From positions 141,690 to 205,689 of the forward strand of contig NZ_FMUJ01000007.1 in NCBI RefSeq assembly GCF_900100965.1: 64,000 nucleotides of DNA, in the 5' to 3' direction. Shown piece after piece: positions 50,143 through 59,226 of this stretch. The stretch is from Variovorax sp. EL159. Its GTDB lineage: Bacteria; Pseudomonadota; Gammaproteobacteria; Burkholderiales; Burkholderiaceae_C. The notes below the pieces were generated by a model. The model was given only the letters and a program-made list of their open reading frames with translations. It did no database searches and was not told the DNA's origin. Every line of letters begins with the position of its first letter. The first letter of the stretch is position 1. A program made the position numbers and the translations under genes.

Positions 50143-50641
50143 AGACGGCGTCGTAGCAGTGGCGGTACGCCTTCACCATCGCCTTTTGCACGACGTTGAC
50201 GGACACCTGGAGCTGCAGGGCGATCTGCGGATAGGTCATGCCGTCGAGCTGCGCCATCAGGAAGATCTCGCGCACGTGCGGCTTGAGGCCGTCGAGCACG
50301 CGGCTCACCGCCGCCAGGGCTTCGAGCACCAGCAGCCGGGTCTCGGGCGAAGGGCTCACGGCCTCCGGGAGATGCGCGATCGCGTCCAGGTACGTGCGCT
50401 CCAGTGCAAGGCGACGGAAATACTGGGCGGCGATGCGGCTCGCCACGGTCGTCAGGTAGGCGCGCGGCTCGCGCAGCGGCCCCGATTCATTGGAGGAAAG
50501 AATGCGCGCGAAGGTGTCCTGCGCCAGGTCAGCCGCGTTGTCCACATTGCCCAGCTTGCGGCGCAACATGTCCAGCAACCACGGTTGATGGTCGCTGTAG
50601 AGCGTGTTCACGAGGCGAATGGAGGCTTCGGAGGAAGACAT
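50132..50641 (-). CDS. ECF sigma factor, FecI type (unit 1)
   Basis: Sigma-70 family factor of 169 aa. Region 2 is visible as NTLYSDHQPWLLDMLRRKLG, NVDNAADLAQDTFARIL and REPRAYLTTVASRIAAQYFR; region 4 as LKPHVREIFLMAQLDGMTYP and QIALQLQVSVNVVQKAMV. The RAYL and DLAQDTF motifs mark the iron-starvation (FecI) group. The start at 50641 is preferred to an ATG four codons upstream. A Fur-box-like sequence 27-49 bases before the start implies repression by iron-loaded Fur. It forms an operon with fecR. Confidence 0.93.
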   Translation of the reverse strand: MSSSEASIRLVNTLYSDHQPWLLDMLRRKLGNVDNAADLAQDTFARILSSNESGPLREPRAYLTTVASRIAAQYFRRLALERTYLDAIAHLPEAVSPSPETRLLVLEALAAVSRVLDGLKPHVREIFLMAQLDGMTYPQIALQLQVSVNVVQKAMVKAYRHCYDAVYGE

Positions 50642-50667
50642 GAAGGCTTGCAATGCGATCGCAGCAC

Positions 50668-50690
50668 TTATTGCGAATCGTTCTCATTGT
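50668..50690 (-). promoter_or_regulatory. Fur-box-like operator before sigma gene of unit 1
   Basis: Reading the minus strand, ATGAGAACGATTCGCAATAA resembles the Fur consensus GATAATGATAATCATTATC in its NATGAGAANNATTCGCAAT form common in betaproteobacteria. It lies 27 bases upstream of the sigma-factor start, where a promoter should be. Confidence 0.7.
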
Positions 50691-50758
50691 AAGCAGATGG
50701 TTATACGCAGGCAACGATCCAATCCGCGCCGATCGGACCGCGAGCCTCGCGCGGACGC

Positions 50759-51550
50759 TCAGCGCAGCCGGTCCGAGCGCAGCCGCTGGCGCTCGTCGGT
50801 CATCGACCGCGCCGCCATGTAGACCGCGCCGGCGGCCGCCAGCCCGCCCGCGCCAGTGAGCAGGAACAGCAGCAGGATCTGGTACTTCGCGGCCTCGATC
50901 GGGTCCATGCCCGCCAGCAGCTGGCCGGTCATGATGCCCGGCAGCGTGATGACGCCGGCCGCCGACATCTGGTTGATGATCGGGATCATCCCCCGGCGGA
51001 TCGACGAGCGGATCAGCTCCGCGAGCGACTGGTGGATGGTCGAGCCCAGCGCCAGCTGGGCCTCGATGCCCGCGCGGCCCTTGGTCACGCCCTCGAAGAA
51101 ACTATCGAGCCCGAGGCTGGCCGAATTGAGCACGCTGCCCAGCACGATGCCCATGAGCGGAATGGCATAGCGCGGGTCGTACCAGGGTTGCGGGCGGATC
51201 GCCGTCATCAGCGCCAGCACCACCGTCGCCACGCTCGACACGCCGACCGCCGCCGCGCCGATGCGGAAGTTGCCACCGCCCTTCAGCCGCCACGCGGGCC
51301 GCACCGCCACCTCACGGGCGGCGGCCAGGATCATCAGGACGACGATGGTGAGCGTTGCCACCGGCGACGCCGCGCTGAAGACGAAGCGCAGCACCAGCCC
51401 CACCAGCAGAAGCTGCACCACCATGCGCGTTGCGGCCCACAGCACCTGGCGATGCAGTTGCAGGTGCAGCATCAGCGAGGCACCCGCGTTCAGCAGCACC
51501 AGCAGCGTGGCGAGCACCAGGTCGGTGGCGTCGAGATGGATGGTGGTCAT
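50759..51550 (-). CDS. fetB: Iron export ABC transporter permease, FetB type
   Basis: Membrane protein of 263 aa of the UPF0014/FetB family. Helices include LVLATLLVLLNAGASLML, MVVQLLLVGLVLRFVF and YAIPLMGIVLGSVLNSASL; the conserved blocks are GLDSFFEGVTKGRAGIEAQL, ALGSTIHQSLAELIRSSIRR, MIPIINQMSAAGVITLPGIM and TGQLLAGMDPIEAAKYQILL. In E. coli FetAB exports iron and protects against oxidative stress. Its ATG overlaps the fetA stop codon (ATGA). It ends 117 bases from the start of the sigma gene of unit 1, between the two uptake units. Confidence 0.92.
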   Translation of the reverse strand: MTTIHLDATDLVLATLLVLLNAGASLMLHLQLHRQVLWAATRMVVQLLLVGLVLRFVFSAASPVATLTIVVLMILAAAREVAVRPAWRLKGGGNFRIGAAAVGVSSVATVVLALMTAIRPQPWYDPRYAIPLMGIVLGSVLNSASLGLDSFFEGVTKGRAGIEAQLALGSTIHQSLAELIRSSIRRGMIPIINQMSAAGVITLPGIMTGQLLAGMDPIEAAKYQILLLFLLTGAGGLAAAGAVYMAARSMTDERQRLRSDRLR

Positions 51551-52164
51551 GCGATGGCCTGCAGCTGGCCTTGCGCCATCTCGAAACGCCGGTGACCCAT
51601 GCGGTCTGCCTGCTCCTGCGAGTGGGTCACCATCAGAATCGTCAAGCCCGCCTCGAGCTGCCGCGACAGCAGCGCTTCGACTTCGAGCGTGGTCTTGGCG
51701 TCGAGCGAGGCGGTCGGTTCATCGAGCAGCAGCACGGCCGGCTTGCGCGCCAGCGAGCGCAGGAGCGCCATGCGCTGGCGCTCGCCCGTGGACAGGCGCG
51801 CGATCTCCGTGGCGAGCAGATCGCCCGACAGGCCCACGTCCGCCAGCCAGCCGGCCAGCGGCCCGTCGACGCCTTCCGGAAAATGCCCGGCCGCCGTGGG
51901 CGCCCACCATGCGGGCTCCGCCGCCTGGTAGATCACGCGGCGGCGCCATTCGGGGCCCGAGCCGGCATTGCGGTCGACGCCGTCGAGCGCGACGGCCCCC
52001 TCCCCCGGGTCCATGTCAGCGATGAGGCGCAGGAAGACGCTCTTGCCCGAGCCGGATTTGCCGAGGATGCAGATGCATTCGCCCGCCGCCACGTCCAGGT
52101 CGATGAGCCCGCCGGTTCGGGTGCGCAATTGCCTGATCCGCAGACGGGGAAGTGGATCGGTCAT
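51547..52164 (-). CDS. fetA: Iron export ABC transporter ATP-binding protein, FetA type
   Basis: ABC ATPase of 205 aa, short as in FetA. It has Walker A GKSGSGKSVFLRLIADMDPG (Lys41), signature LSTGERQRMALLRSL, Walker B VLLLDEPTASLDAKT and the switch MVTHSQEQADRM. The ATG at 52164 gives the FetA-like N-terminus; the 31 extra upstream residues are arginine-rich and not family-like. Together with fetB it should form an exporter that balances the import functions encoded on either side. Confidence 0.9.
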   Translation of the reverse strand: MTDPLPRLRIRQLRTRTGGLIDLDVAAGECICILGKSGSGKSVFLRLIADMDPGEGAVALDGVDRNAGSGPEWRRRVIYQAAEPAWWAPTAAGHFPEGVDGPLAGWLADVGLSGDLLATEIARLSTGERQRMALLRSLARKPAVLLLDEPTASLDAKTTLEVEALLSRQLEAGLTILMVTHSQEQADRMGHRRFEMAQGQLQAIA

Positions 52165-52200
52165 GCGGCGAGGCCTGCGAAGAACGACACGGCGAAAGCG

Positions 52201-52241
52201 GGGGGCGTGACCATCGCCGGATGCTAGGCGATGCAGCCCCC
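52201..52241. other. Hairpin between fetA and the reductase-fusion gene
   Basis: CATCGCC (52212-52218) and GGCGATG (52227-52233) form a perfect 7-bp stem, extended outside by GGGGG and CCCCC runs. It lies between the end of the fusion gene and the start of fetA, without a T-run. It could end unit 2 transcripts or structure the fetA leader. Confidence 0.5.
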
Positions 52242-52302
52242 GCACGAAAAACTTCAACCGGATGCCATACCGCGCCGCTGCGGATAGCGGCCGATGTCAG
52301 AT

Positions 52303-54774
52303 TCAGTACACGTCGCGGCGGTAGCGGCCTTCGGCGATGAGGTCGTCGAGCGCGGCGCGCCCCAGCACGTCTTCGAGCACCGCATCGACACCCGCGGCCA
52401 TGCCGGCCACGCTGCCGCAGACATAGACCACCGCGCCGTCACCGATCCAGCGGCGCAACGTGTCGGCCGCCTCGCGCAACCGGTCCTGCACGTAGATGCG
52501 CGTGGGCTGGTCGCGCGAAAAGGCCAGATCGACACGCTCGATAGCCCCTTGCGTGCGCCATTGCGCCACTTCGTCCATGAAGAAGGCGTCGTGCGCGCGT
52601 TGCCGTTCGCCGAACAGCAGCCAGTTGCGCCGATGCCCGCGCGCGATGCGCTCGCGCAGGTGTCCGCGCAGCCCGGCATAGCCCGAGCCGTTGCCGATGA
52701 AGATGCAGGGCACGTCGCCGTCGACAAGTTCGAAGCCCGGATTGCGCAACAGGCGCAGCGCGATGTCCGCACCTTGCGGCGCAAGTGCGGTGAGCCAGCC
52801 AGACGCAATGCCGAGGCCCGACGCATGGCGCGCCTGACGCACCAGCAGGCGCACACGCCCTTCCTCTGGCACCGAGGCGATGGAGTAGCGCCGGGGCGCC
52901 AATGGCGCCAGGTTGTCGGCACGCGACTGGGCGTCGTGCAAGCGCGGCAGCAGCTCGACCAGCGCACCCGGCTGCCATGAAGGCAGCTCGCCATGCGCCG
53001 GCGTGAGTTCGATCTCGTACAGCGGCGTGCCGATGCTGTCCGGATTGAGCAGGCGGCGTGCCGACAGCGTCCAGTTGGCAAAGGGCACCTCGTCGACCTC
53101 TGGCACCGGCAGACCGGCGCTGCGGTCATCGCCCGCACCGGCCAGCACGCCGAGCTTGTGCCGCCAGGCCGCGAGCGCGCCCGGGTCGCCGTTGTCCACC
53201 TCGATCATCGGGAACATCGATTGCGCACCGGCCGCCACCAGCGCCTGGTCGAGCGTGTGGCCGAAGCCGCAAAAGCGCGGGTAGTTCCGGTCGCCCAGGG
53301 CCAGCAGGCCGTAGCGCAGATGCGAAAGCACTGCATCGCCGAACTGCGACAGCTGCTGCGCAAAGCGCCGCGCCATATCGGGCGGCCCGCCTTCGCCAAA
53401 ACTGCTGACGACCATCAGCACGCGCTGGTGGTCGCGCAACTGCCCGGCATCGAGCCGCGCCAGCGACGCGAGCGTGACGGCGACGCCGGCAGCCTGCAGC
53501 GCGGCGGCACTGCGCAACGCGATGCCTTCGGCCACGCCCGACTGGCTGGCGAAGGCCAGCAGCACGCGCTCGGGCAGCGCGCCGTCGTCGGGCCGGGGCA
53601 CCGTGCCAAGCGCTGCGCGCTCGGCACGAACCGCGCGCTTCTTGCGCCGCCGGTCGAGGTACAGCATCCAGCCCGTGACCGCGAACACCGGCAGCATCAG
53701 CGACGCCAGCAGCATCGCGATGCGTCCGGGCAAGCCGAAGTAGGTGCCCATGTGAAGCGGGTAGATCGCCGCCAGGAAGCGTCCGCCCTGCGACTTGGCA
53801 GCGTAGCGCTCGTCCTGCGTGACCTCGCCGTCGGGCAGCCGGACCGTCGTGCGGTTGCGCGCACGGTCGTGCGGCGGATCGGCGTCCAGCCAGGTGAAGA
53901 GCACCGAGGGCGTGGCACCCGAAGGCACGCGCAGGATCGCCTGGCTCCATCCACTGGAGTCCTTGGCGAGTTGCTCGAAGGCGGCCCATGCCGGCGCGAT
54001 GTCGACCGCGCCCGCGTCCGCGCGCGCCATGTTGCGCACACGCGGTGCCGCCGCCGCACCGGCCGCTGGCCGCGCGGCCGTTCGTGCACCGCCCACCATC
54101 ACGTCGACGGTGTCGCGCAATGCATCGAAGGCCCAGTACATGCCGGTGGTGGTGAGCACCATGTACATCAGCAGCGCGAACGTGCCCATCACCGAATGCA
54201 GACCCCACAAGAAGGAACGGCCCTTGAGGGCGGTGTCGAAGGTGAACCATGCGCGCCAGTCGAGCGGCCGGCGCGGCCATCGCAGGTACAGGCCCGAGAG
54301 CGACAGCAGCAACAGGCCGCCGGCCAGCACGCCGGCCGTCGTCTTGCCCTGCTCGCGCGGCAGCAGCAGCCAGCGATGCAGTTCCTCGATCCACTCGAAG
54401 AAATCGGCGCCCACGAGCGGCGGCAGTGCGGCGCCCGAATACGGATCGAGGTAGACGGTCTCGCCGCGCCGCTCGCCCTTGGGCGGCGCGAAGATGACGC
54501 GGGCCGCTGCGCCCGGTGCCGCGTACACGGTGAGCGTGCCGACCTGCCGTTCGCCGAAGGCCTGCCGCACGGCGCCGAGCAGTTGCGGCGGCGTGAGCGC
54601 CGGTGCGGCCTGCGCGGGCACTTCGCGCCCGCCCGGATTCATTGCGTCCAGCAGCTCTTCATGAAACGAAAGGACCGCGCCGCTCAGGCCGATCACGACC
54701 AGCACCGTGCCGGCCGTGATGCCGATCAGCCAATGCAGCTGGAACCAGATCTGGCGCAGTCCGGGGAGTTTCAT
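52303..54774 (-). CDS. PepSY membrane / flavodoxin / NADPH-flavin reductase fusion (iron unit 2)
   Basis: Protein of 823 aa joining two modules. Residues 1 to about 380 are a PepSY_TM membrane part with four helices (near 14-36, 147-165, 193-215, 352-373), and His residues in FQLHWLIG (His14), LHRWLLL (His133), LHSVMG and LHMGTYFG. Residues about 403-545 are a flavodoxin-like FMN domain (VLLAFASQSGVAEGIALR, VVSSFGEGGPPDMARRF, YGLLALGDRNYPRFCGFG). Residues about 560-823 are an FAD/NADPH reductase of the CysJ type (RRYSIASV at 629, GNGSGYAGLRGHL at 694, YVCGSVAGMAAGVDAVL) ending in Tyr823. Electrons from NADPH could thus pass to a membrane site for ferric-siderophore reduction. It overlaps no gene and ends the unit. 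Confidence 0.88.
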   Translation of the reverse strand: MKLPGLRQIWFQLHWLIGITAGTVLVVIGLSGAVLSFHEELLDAMNPGGREVPAQAAPALTPPQLLGAVRQAFGERQVGTLTVYAAPGAAARVIFAPPKGERRGETVYLDPYSGAALPPLVGADFFEWIEELHRWLLLPREQGKTTAGVLAGGLLLLSLSGLYLRWPRRPLDWRAWFTFDTALKGRSFLWGLHSVMGTFALLMYMVLTTTGMYWAFDALRDTVDVMVGGARTAARPAAGAAAAPRVRNMARADAGAVDIAPAWAAFEQLAKDSSGWSQAILRVPSGATPSVLFTWLDADPPHDRARNRTTVRLPDGEVTQDERYAAKSQGGRFLAAIYPLHMGTYFGLPGRIAMLLASLMLPVFAVTGWMLYLDRRRKKRAVRAERAALGTVPRPDDGALPERVLLAFASQSGVAEGIALRSAAALQAAGVAVTLASLARLDAGQLRDHQRVLMVVSSFGEGGPPDMARRFAQQLSQFGDAVLSHLRYGLLALGDRNYPRFCGFGHTLDQALVAAGAQSMFPMIEVDNGDPGALAAWRHKLGVLAGAGDDRSAGLPVPEVDEVPFANWTLSARRLLNPDSIGTPLYEIELTPAHGELPSWQPGALVELLPRLHDAQSRADNLAPLAPRRYSIASVPEEGRVRLLVRQARHASGLGIASGWLTALAPQGADIALRLLRNPGFELVDGDVPCIFIGNGSGYAGLRGHLRERIARGHRRNWLLFGERQRAHDAFFMDEVAQWRTQGAIERVDLAFSRDQPTRIYVQDRLREAADTLRRWIGDGAVVYVCGSVAGMAAGVDAVLEDVLGRAALDDLIAEGRYRRDVY

Positions 54775-55521
54775 TTATCGCGCACCCACTGCCCAGTCGA
54801 TCGCCGCGTCGAACAGCTGCCGGCCCGAAGGCGCGAGGTTGGTGAAGGTGTCGTTGTCCAGGAAGAACATCACCCGCCTTGCCGGGGCGAGCGATTCGTA
54901 GTCCATCGTCGCGCCCTTCTCGTAGCCGAAGATCGCCGCCTTCTCGGGCTGGCCGTAGAGCGTGGCGATGGTGGTGGCGCCCAGGCCGGGCTTGCCCCAG
55001 CTCATGGCGGCCTGCTTCACGTAGACGTTGTTCACGCCGGCGGCGAGCCCCGCCGCCATCGGGTGTGGTGCGTTCACGATCCAGAGGTAGCGCTCCTTGG
55101 GCGCTTCGCCGAAGTCGACGTCGTGCCGCTTGCCGGTCATCGCGAGGTCGTCCAGCAGGTCGTTCTCCCAGGTGAGCAGGGGCACGGGCAACTGGCGCCA
55201 CGCGCCGCTCACGTCCTTGGCCGCGACGGTGGACGAGATGACGACAAGGTCCGAGCCGTTCGCCACCGTGGGGCTGGCCGACTGGTCCTGCAGCGTGACG
55301 GCGTAGCCGCGCGATTCGATGTGCTGCCGGATCTTTTCATCGACCGGCAGGTTCGGGCCGCTGCGCTGCACCAGCAGCACGACCTTGCGCCCGTTGCCTG
55401 CAGCGGTGGAAGTTGCAGAGGCGGCAGGTTCGGCCGCCTGCGCGGCCTGCAGGCCGGCCAGCAGCCCGCATGCGATGAGGAGAGAAGCGGCGCGGCGCGA
55501 GAGATGCATGAGCGGATTCAT
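54775..55521 (-). CDS. Secreted ThuA-like (class I amidotransferase fold) protein
   Basis: Periplasmic protein of 248 aa with a signal peptide (AASLLIACGLLAGLQAAQA). The mature part begins with an alpha/beta sheet pattern (RKVVLLVQRSGPNLPVDEKI, SDLVVISSTVAAKDV, LPVPLLTWENDLLDDLA) and ends PSGRQLFDAAIDWAV, which resembles ThuA or glutamine-amidotransferase-like folds with NAPHPMAAGL as a landmark. No catalytic Cys of amidotransferases is visible, so it may bind rather than hydrolyse. The start lies one base after the receptor stop codon, and its stop abuts the fusion gene's ATG, so translation is coupled on both sides. Family name is tentative. Confidence 0.6.
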   Translation of the reverse strand: MNPLMHLSRRAASLLIACGLLAGLQAAQAAEPAASATSTAAGNGRKVVLLVQRSGPNLPVDEKIRQHIESRGYAVTLQDQSASPTVANGSDLVVISSTVAAKDVSGAWRQLPVPLLTWENDLLDDLAMTGKRHDVDFGEAPKERYLWIVNAPHPMAAGLAAGVNNVYVKQAAMSWGKPGLGATTIATLYGQPEKAAIFGYEKGATMDYESLAPARRVMFFLDNDTFTNLAPSGRQLFDAAIDWAVGAR

Positions 55522-55522
55522 C

Positions 55523-58066
55523 CTAGAACTCGAAGGTGGTCAGCAGCGACACCTGGCGCGCATCGCCCATCGAGATGAAGTAGGTGTTGACGGCCGAGGG
55601 GTAGTAGGTCTTGTCGAACAGGTTCTTCACGTTGAGCTGGAACTTCACCTTGCGCCCGTACATGCGCGTGTCGTACGTGGCGAAAGCATCGACCGTGGTG
55701 TAGGCCGGCAGCTCGAAGCTGTTGGCGGAGTCGCCCGCGCGCTTGCCGACGTAGCGCGCGCCCGCGCCCAGGCGCAGCCGGCCTTCGCCGCCGAACACCG
55801 GGCCGGCGTCGTACACGGCCGAGATCGATGCCGTCTGGCGCGCCACGTTCCAGAGCCGGTTGCCCGCGTACAGCGGGTCCTGCGTGGTCTTCGCATCGAC
55901 GAAGGCATAGCTGCCGATGGCGCTCCAGCGCTTGCCGAGCTGGCCCGCGAAGTCGATCTCGAGGCCGCGCGAACGCGCGGCGCCCGAGGTGCGCCAGTCG
56001 GTCAGCTTGGTCACGTCGTTGAACTGCGACACGAGCACGTTCTTTTTGTGGATGTCGAACAGGGCCACGGTGCCGGTGATGCCGCCCGGCATGTCGAGCT
56101 TGGCGCCGAACTCCCACGACTTGGCGGTTTCCGGCTGCACGGCCGAGTCGAGGACGAAGCCGCTCGACAGCGGCGCGATGGTCGACGCGGGCTTGAGCGA
56201 CTGCGTGTAGCTGCCGTACAGCGAGACGGTGTCGCTCCACTTGTAGACCAGCCCCACGCGCGGCAGCACCTTGGAGCCGTCGGTGTCGGTGTTGACCTTG
56301 AACGGCCGGCCGCGCCCTGCCGTCTGCGTCCATGCCTGGTAGCGCAAGGCGGCGACGGCGATCCACTTGTCGTTCAGGTGGATCGAGTCCTGGAAGAACA
56401 GCGACTGGTTGTGGAGCTTGTCGGTCTGATCGCTGTCGCTGGCCGACACGGTGCTCGAAGGCAGCTCGAGGCCGTACACCGGGAACAGGTAGCTGAAGGT
56501 GCGCGTGGTGGCCTGGCGCAGCAGGTCGGCGCGGTAGATCTTGCGGTACTCGGCGTCCACGCCGAACTGCAGGTCGTGCCGCATGCCCGCCAGCTGCACG
56601 CTGCCGTCGACGTACGCGGTGCCGTAGCTGTCGGTGCTCAGCGCGCCGTGCGTTGCGTCGTTGCTGCGCGTGAGCGTGCCGCGCGTGGCGTTCAGGCCGT
56701 TCACGCGCAGCTGGTTGGCGTCGTAGGTCTCGCGGTTGTAGCTGAGGTTCAGGTGGCCGGCCCAGCCGCCGCCGAACTGGTGGTCGACCGAGAGCTGGCC
56801 CAGGTGGGTTTCGCCCCGCATCTCGTTGAAGGGTTCATCGAGCCGCTGCGTCTTCGGCAGGTTCAGCGGACGCTGGGTGCGCGGGTCGAGCGCGGTGCCA
56901 CGGTCGAAGGGCGTGACGTACTTGCGGTACTCGTACCAGAGCACGGCCTGCGTGTCGTCGCCATACCAGGCGAGCGATGGCGCAACGAGGGTCTCGCGGT
57001 GCGTGCCGAAGTTGCGCCAGTAGTCTTCGTCGACGTGATCGACGATCAGCCGGTAGGCCAGGCCGTTCTCGCCGATGGGGCCGGTGGTGTCGAGCGTGGC
57101 GCCGGTGCCGGTGCGGCCGTTGGCGTAGCCCGATCCGAGCAGCGATACGGCCGTGCGCTGGCGCAGTTGCGGCTTCTTGCTGACCACGTTGATCACGCCG
57201 CCCGGGTCCATGATCCCGTACAGCAGCGACGACGGGCCCTTGAGCACCTCGACGCTTTCGGCCGCCGCGTTCATGCCCCGGCCCTGCACCAGCGGCATGC
57301 CGTTGTGCATGATCGATCCGTCGCGGTTGCCACCGAAGCCGCGCTTCATGATGGTGTCCTGCGTGCTGGCCAGGGTGTTGCCCTGCGTGATGCCGCTGAC
57401 GTTGTTGAGTGCATCGTCGATGTTGCGCGGGCGCTGGTCGCGGATCACCTGGGCCGGCACCACATTGACCACCTGCGGAATGTCGAGCACCGGCGCGGTG
57501 GTGCGCAGGGTCGATGCGTCGGGCGTGGGCTGGTAACGGTCGTCCGCGTCGGAGGGCGCGGGCGCCGCGCGGGCCACCACGCGCACGGCGGGCAGCGTGC
57601 CGTCTGCGTCGGTGTCGGGCTCGCTGCTGGATGCGGCCGCTTGCGGCTCGGGCGCCGCCTTGCGCAAGGTGAACTCGCCCACGCCGCCTTCCACGGCTTC
57701 GAGCCCGGTGCCGGCCAGCAAAGCGGCAAAGCCCGCGTGCACCGTGTAGCTGCCCTGGATACCGCTGGAACTCAGGGTGCGGGTGCTGGCGGGGTCGAAC
57801 GACAAGGCCACGCCGGCGGCCGCCGCGAAACGACCCAGCACCGATGACAACGGACCCGCGTCGATGCGGTAGGCCTTGGCCGACTGGTTCTGCGTGCGCG
57901 CCGCCGCTTGGCCGGCAGCGGGCTCGGCGGCCCATGCCGCGGCGGGCAGCGTCACGGCGGCGAACAGGCACAGCAGGGCCTTGTGCACGGCATGCGTGAC
58001 GGGCAAGAGCGCGGCGGGGGCAAGGGGCTCACGCGCGCGGTCGCGGCGTGACGGGTTCTCGGACAT
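55523..58066 (-). CDS. TonB-dependent siderophore receptor with STN signalling domain (unit 2)
   Basis: Outer-membrane receptor of 847 aa. A signal peptide (ALLCLFAAVTLPAAAWA) is followed by an STN domain (AYRIDAGPLSSVLGRFAAAA, GVALSFDPASTRTLSSSG), a TonB-box-like stretch LPAVRVVARA, the plug with RNIDDALNNVSGITQGNTLA, NRDGSIMHNGMPLVQGRG and VEVLKGPSSLLYGIMDPGG, and a barrel ending in ARQVSLLTTFEF. The pattern GVINVVSKKP and the KWSDTVSLYGSYTQSLKPAS repeat fit ferric-hydroxamate/ferrioxamine-type receptors. The ATG at 58066 has AAGGAG 7 bases upstream and starts ahead of the signal peptide; the 120 codons further upstream are not family sequence. Confidence 0.93.
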   Translation of the reverse strand: MSENPSRRDRAREPLAPAALLPVTHAVHKALLCLFAAVTLPAAAWAAEPAAGQAAARTQNQSAKAYRIDAGPLSSVLGRFAAAAGVALSFDPASTRTLSSSGIQGSYTVHAGFAALLAGTGLEAVEGGVGEFTLRKAAPEPQAAASSSEPDTDADGTLPAVRVVARAAPAPSDADDRYQPTPDASTLRTTAPVLDIPQVVNVVPAQVIRDQRPRNIDDALNNVSGITQGNTLASTQDTIMKRGFGGNRDGSIMHNGMPLVQGRGMNAAAESVEVLKGPSSLLYGIMDPGGVINVVSKKPQLRQRTAVSLLGSGYANGRTGTGATLDTTGPIGENGLAYRLIVDHVDEDYWRNFGTHRETLVAPSLAWYGDDTQAVLWYEYRKYVTPFDRGTALDPRTQRPLNLPKTQRLDEPFNEMRGETHLGQLSVDHQFGGGWAGHLNLSYNRETYDANQLRVNGLNATRGTLTRSNDATHGALSTDSYGTAYVDGSVQLAGMRHDLQFGVDAEYRKIYRADLLRQATTRTFSYLFPVYGLELPSSTVSASDSDQTDKLHNQSLFFQDSIHLNDKWIAVAALRYQAWTQTAGRGRPFKVNTDTDGSKVLPRVGLVYKWSDTVSLYGSYTQSLKPASTIAPLSSGFVLDSAVQPETAKSWEFGAKLDMPGGITGTVALFDIHKKNVLVSQFNDVTKLTDWRTSGAARSRGLEIDFAGQLGKRWSAIGSYAFVDAKTTQDPLYAGNRLWNVARQTASISAVYDAGPVFGGEGRLRLGAGARYVGKRAGDSANSFELPAYTTVDAFATYDTRMYGRKVKFQLNVKNLFDKTYYPSAVNTYFISMGDARQVSLLTTFEF

Positions 58067-58194
58067 TCGGATCTCCTTCGGCACAGGGTTCGGTGTTGGG
58101 CGTCTTCTCTGGTAGGCCGAACGAGATCGAAAAAGATGAAAGCCGGAACGAAAAGAATTTTGAAAAGGCGAACGGATGCGGTGCGCCCGAGAGC

Positions 58195-59226
58195 TCAGAG
58201 CGGGCCCAGCGTGACCCAGTAGCGAGTCATCGCGGACACACGCACCGGGAGCGAACGGGCGATCACCGCCAGTGCCTTGTCGGTGTCCTGGAGCGGGAAT
58301 GCGCCCGACACGCGGAGGTCTTCCACCGCCGGGTCGCAGGCCAGCCGGCCGCGGCGATAGCGCGACAGCTCGGCCACCACGTCGCCCAGCCGCCAGTCGT
58401 TCACCACGAGGCTGCCCTGCGCCCATTCGGCGGAAGCGGGGTCGGCCTGCTGGGGCGTGTCGATGCGGCCACGCGTGAAGCCGACCTGCTGGCCGGCGCG
58501 CAGCACGACGGCCTGGTCGGGCGCTTCGGAGGCGCGGATTTCTACGGCGTCTTCGAGCACGGTGACGGCCGTCCGCTCGCCATCGCGCCGAACCGTGAAG
58601 CGGGTGCCGAGCGCGACGATGCGGCCGTGATCGGTCTCGACCATGAAGGGCCGCATATCAGCCTGCGCAGCGGTGCGCAGGCCGCGATGCTTCGCGGTCT
58701 CGACCAGGATCTCGCCCTCCCGCAGCCGGACGACCCGGCGCGAAGCATTCATCGCCACATCGACGGACGTGCGCGTGTTCAGCAAGAGCTTCGAGCCATC
58801 GGCCAGCTCGACGGACTGCTGCTCGCCGGTGCCCGTGCGATGGTCGGCCAGCCACGCATGCCAGCCGCCTTGCGCATCAACCGCCTGCCACGAGAGGTAT
58901 GCCAGCGCACCGCCCGAGGCCACGACGCCGATGCCGCGCAGCACGCGGCGCCGGTCGGGCTGCGCCGCGCGCAAGGTGGACGCGGCGATGTGCCCCGGCA
59001 CGCGCCGCAAGGTGGCCTGCATGGCCTCGAGCCGCTGCCAGGCCCGCTGGTGATCGGGGTGCGCCTGGCGCCAGCGCTGCCACGCGGCCTCGTCGGCCTC
59101 GAGCGCATCGCCCGAGCACAGGCGCGCGTACCAGGCAACCGCCTCCTTGCGCACGTCGAGTTCGGTGCGGGCCGGTGCGCCGGCGCCACGCACCGTGGCC
59201 GTCGATTCGGGTTGCGGTGTTCTCAC
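58195..59226 (-). CDS. FecR-family anti-sigma/signal transducer (unit 2)
   Basis: Protein of 343 aa (349 with the ATG at 59244). It has the DUF4880 region (KEAVAWYARLCSGDALEADE, WRQAHPDHQRAWQRLEAM), a membrane segment (RRVLRGIGVVASGGALAYLS) and a periplasmic FecR domain (RTGTGEQQSVELADGSKLLL, NTRTSVDVAMNASR, VETDHGRIVALGTRFTVR). A GTG at 59226 overlaps the sigma stop codon (GTGA) and is preferred for coupling; no clear Shine-Dalgarno separates the two. The receptor gene starts 128 bases downstream. Confidence 0.9.
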   Translation of the reverse strand: MRTPQPESTATVRGAGAPARTELDVRKEAVAWYARLCSGDALEADEAAWQRWRQAHPDHQRAWQRLEAMQATLRRVPGHIAASTLRAAQPDRRRVLRGIGVVASGGALAYLSWQAVDAQGGWHAWLADHRTGTGEQQSVELADGSKLLLNTRTSVDVAMNASRRVVRLREGEILVETAKHRGLRTAAQADMRPFMVETDHGRIVALGTRFTVRRDGERTAVTVLEDAVEIRASEAPDQAVVLRAGQQVGFTRGRIDTPQQADPASAEWAQGSLVVNDWRLGDVVAELSRYRRGRLACDPAVEDLRVSGAFPLQDTDKALAVIARSLPVRVSAMTRYWVTLGPL

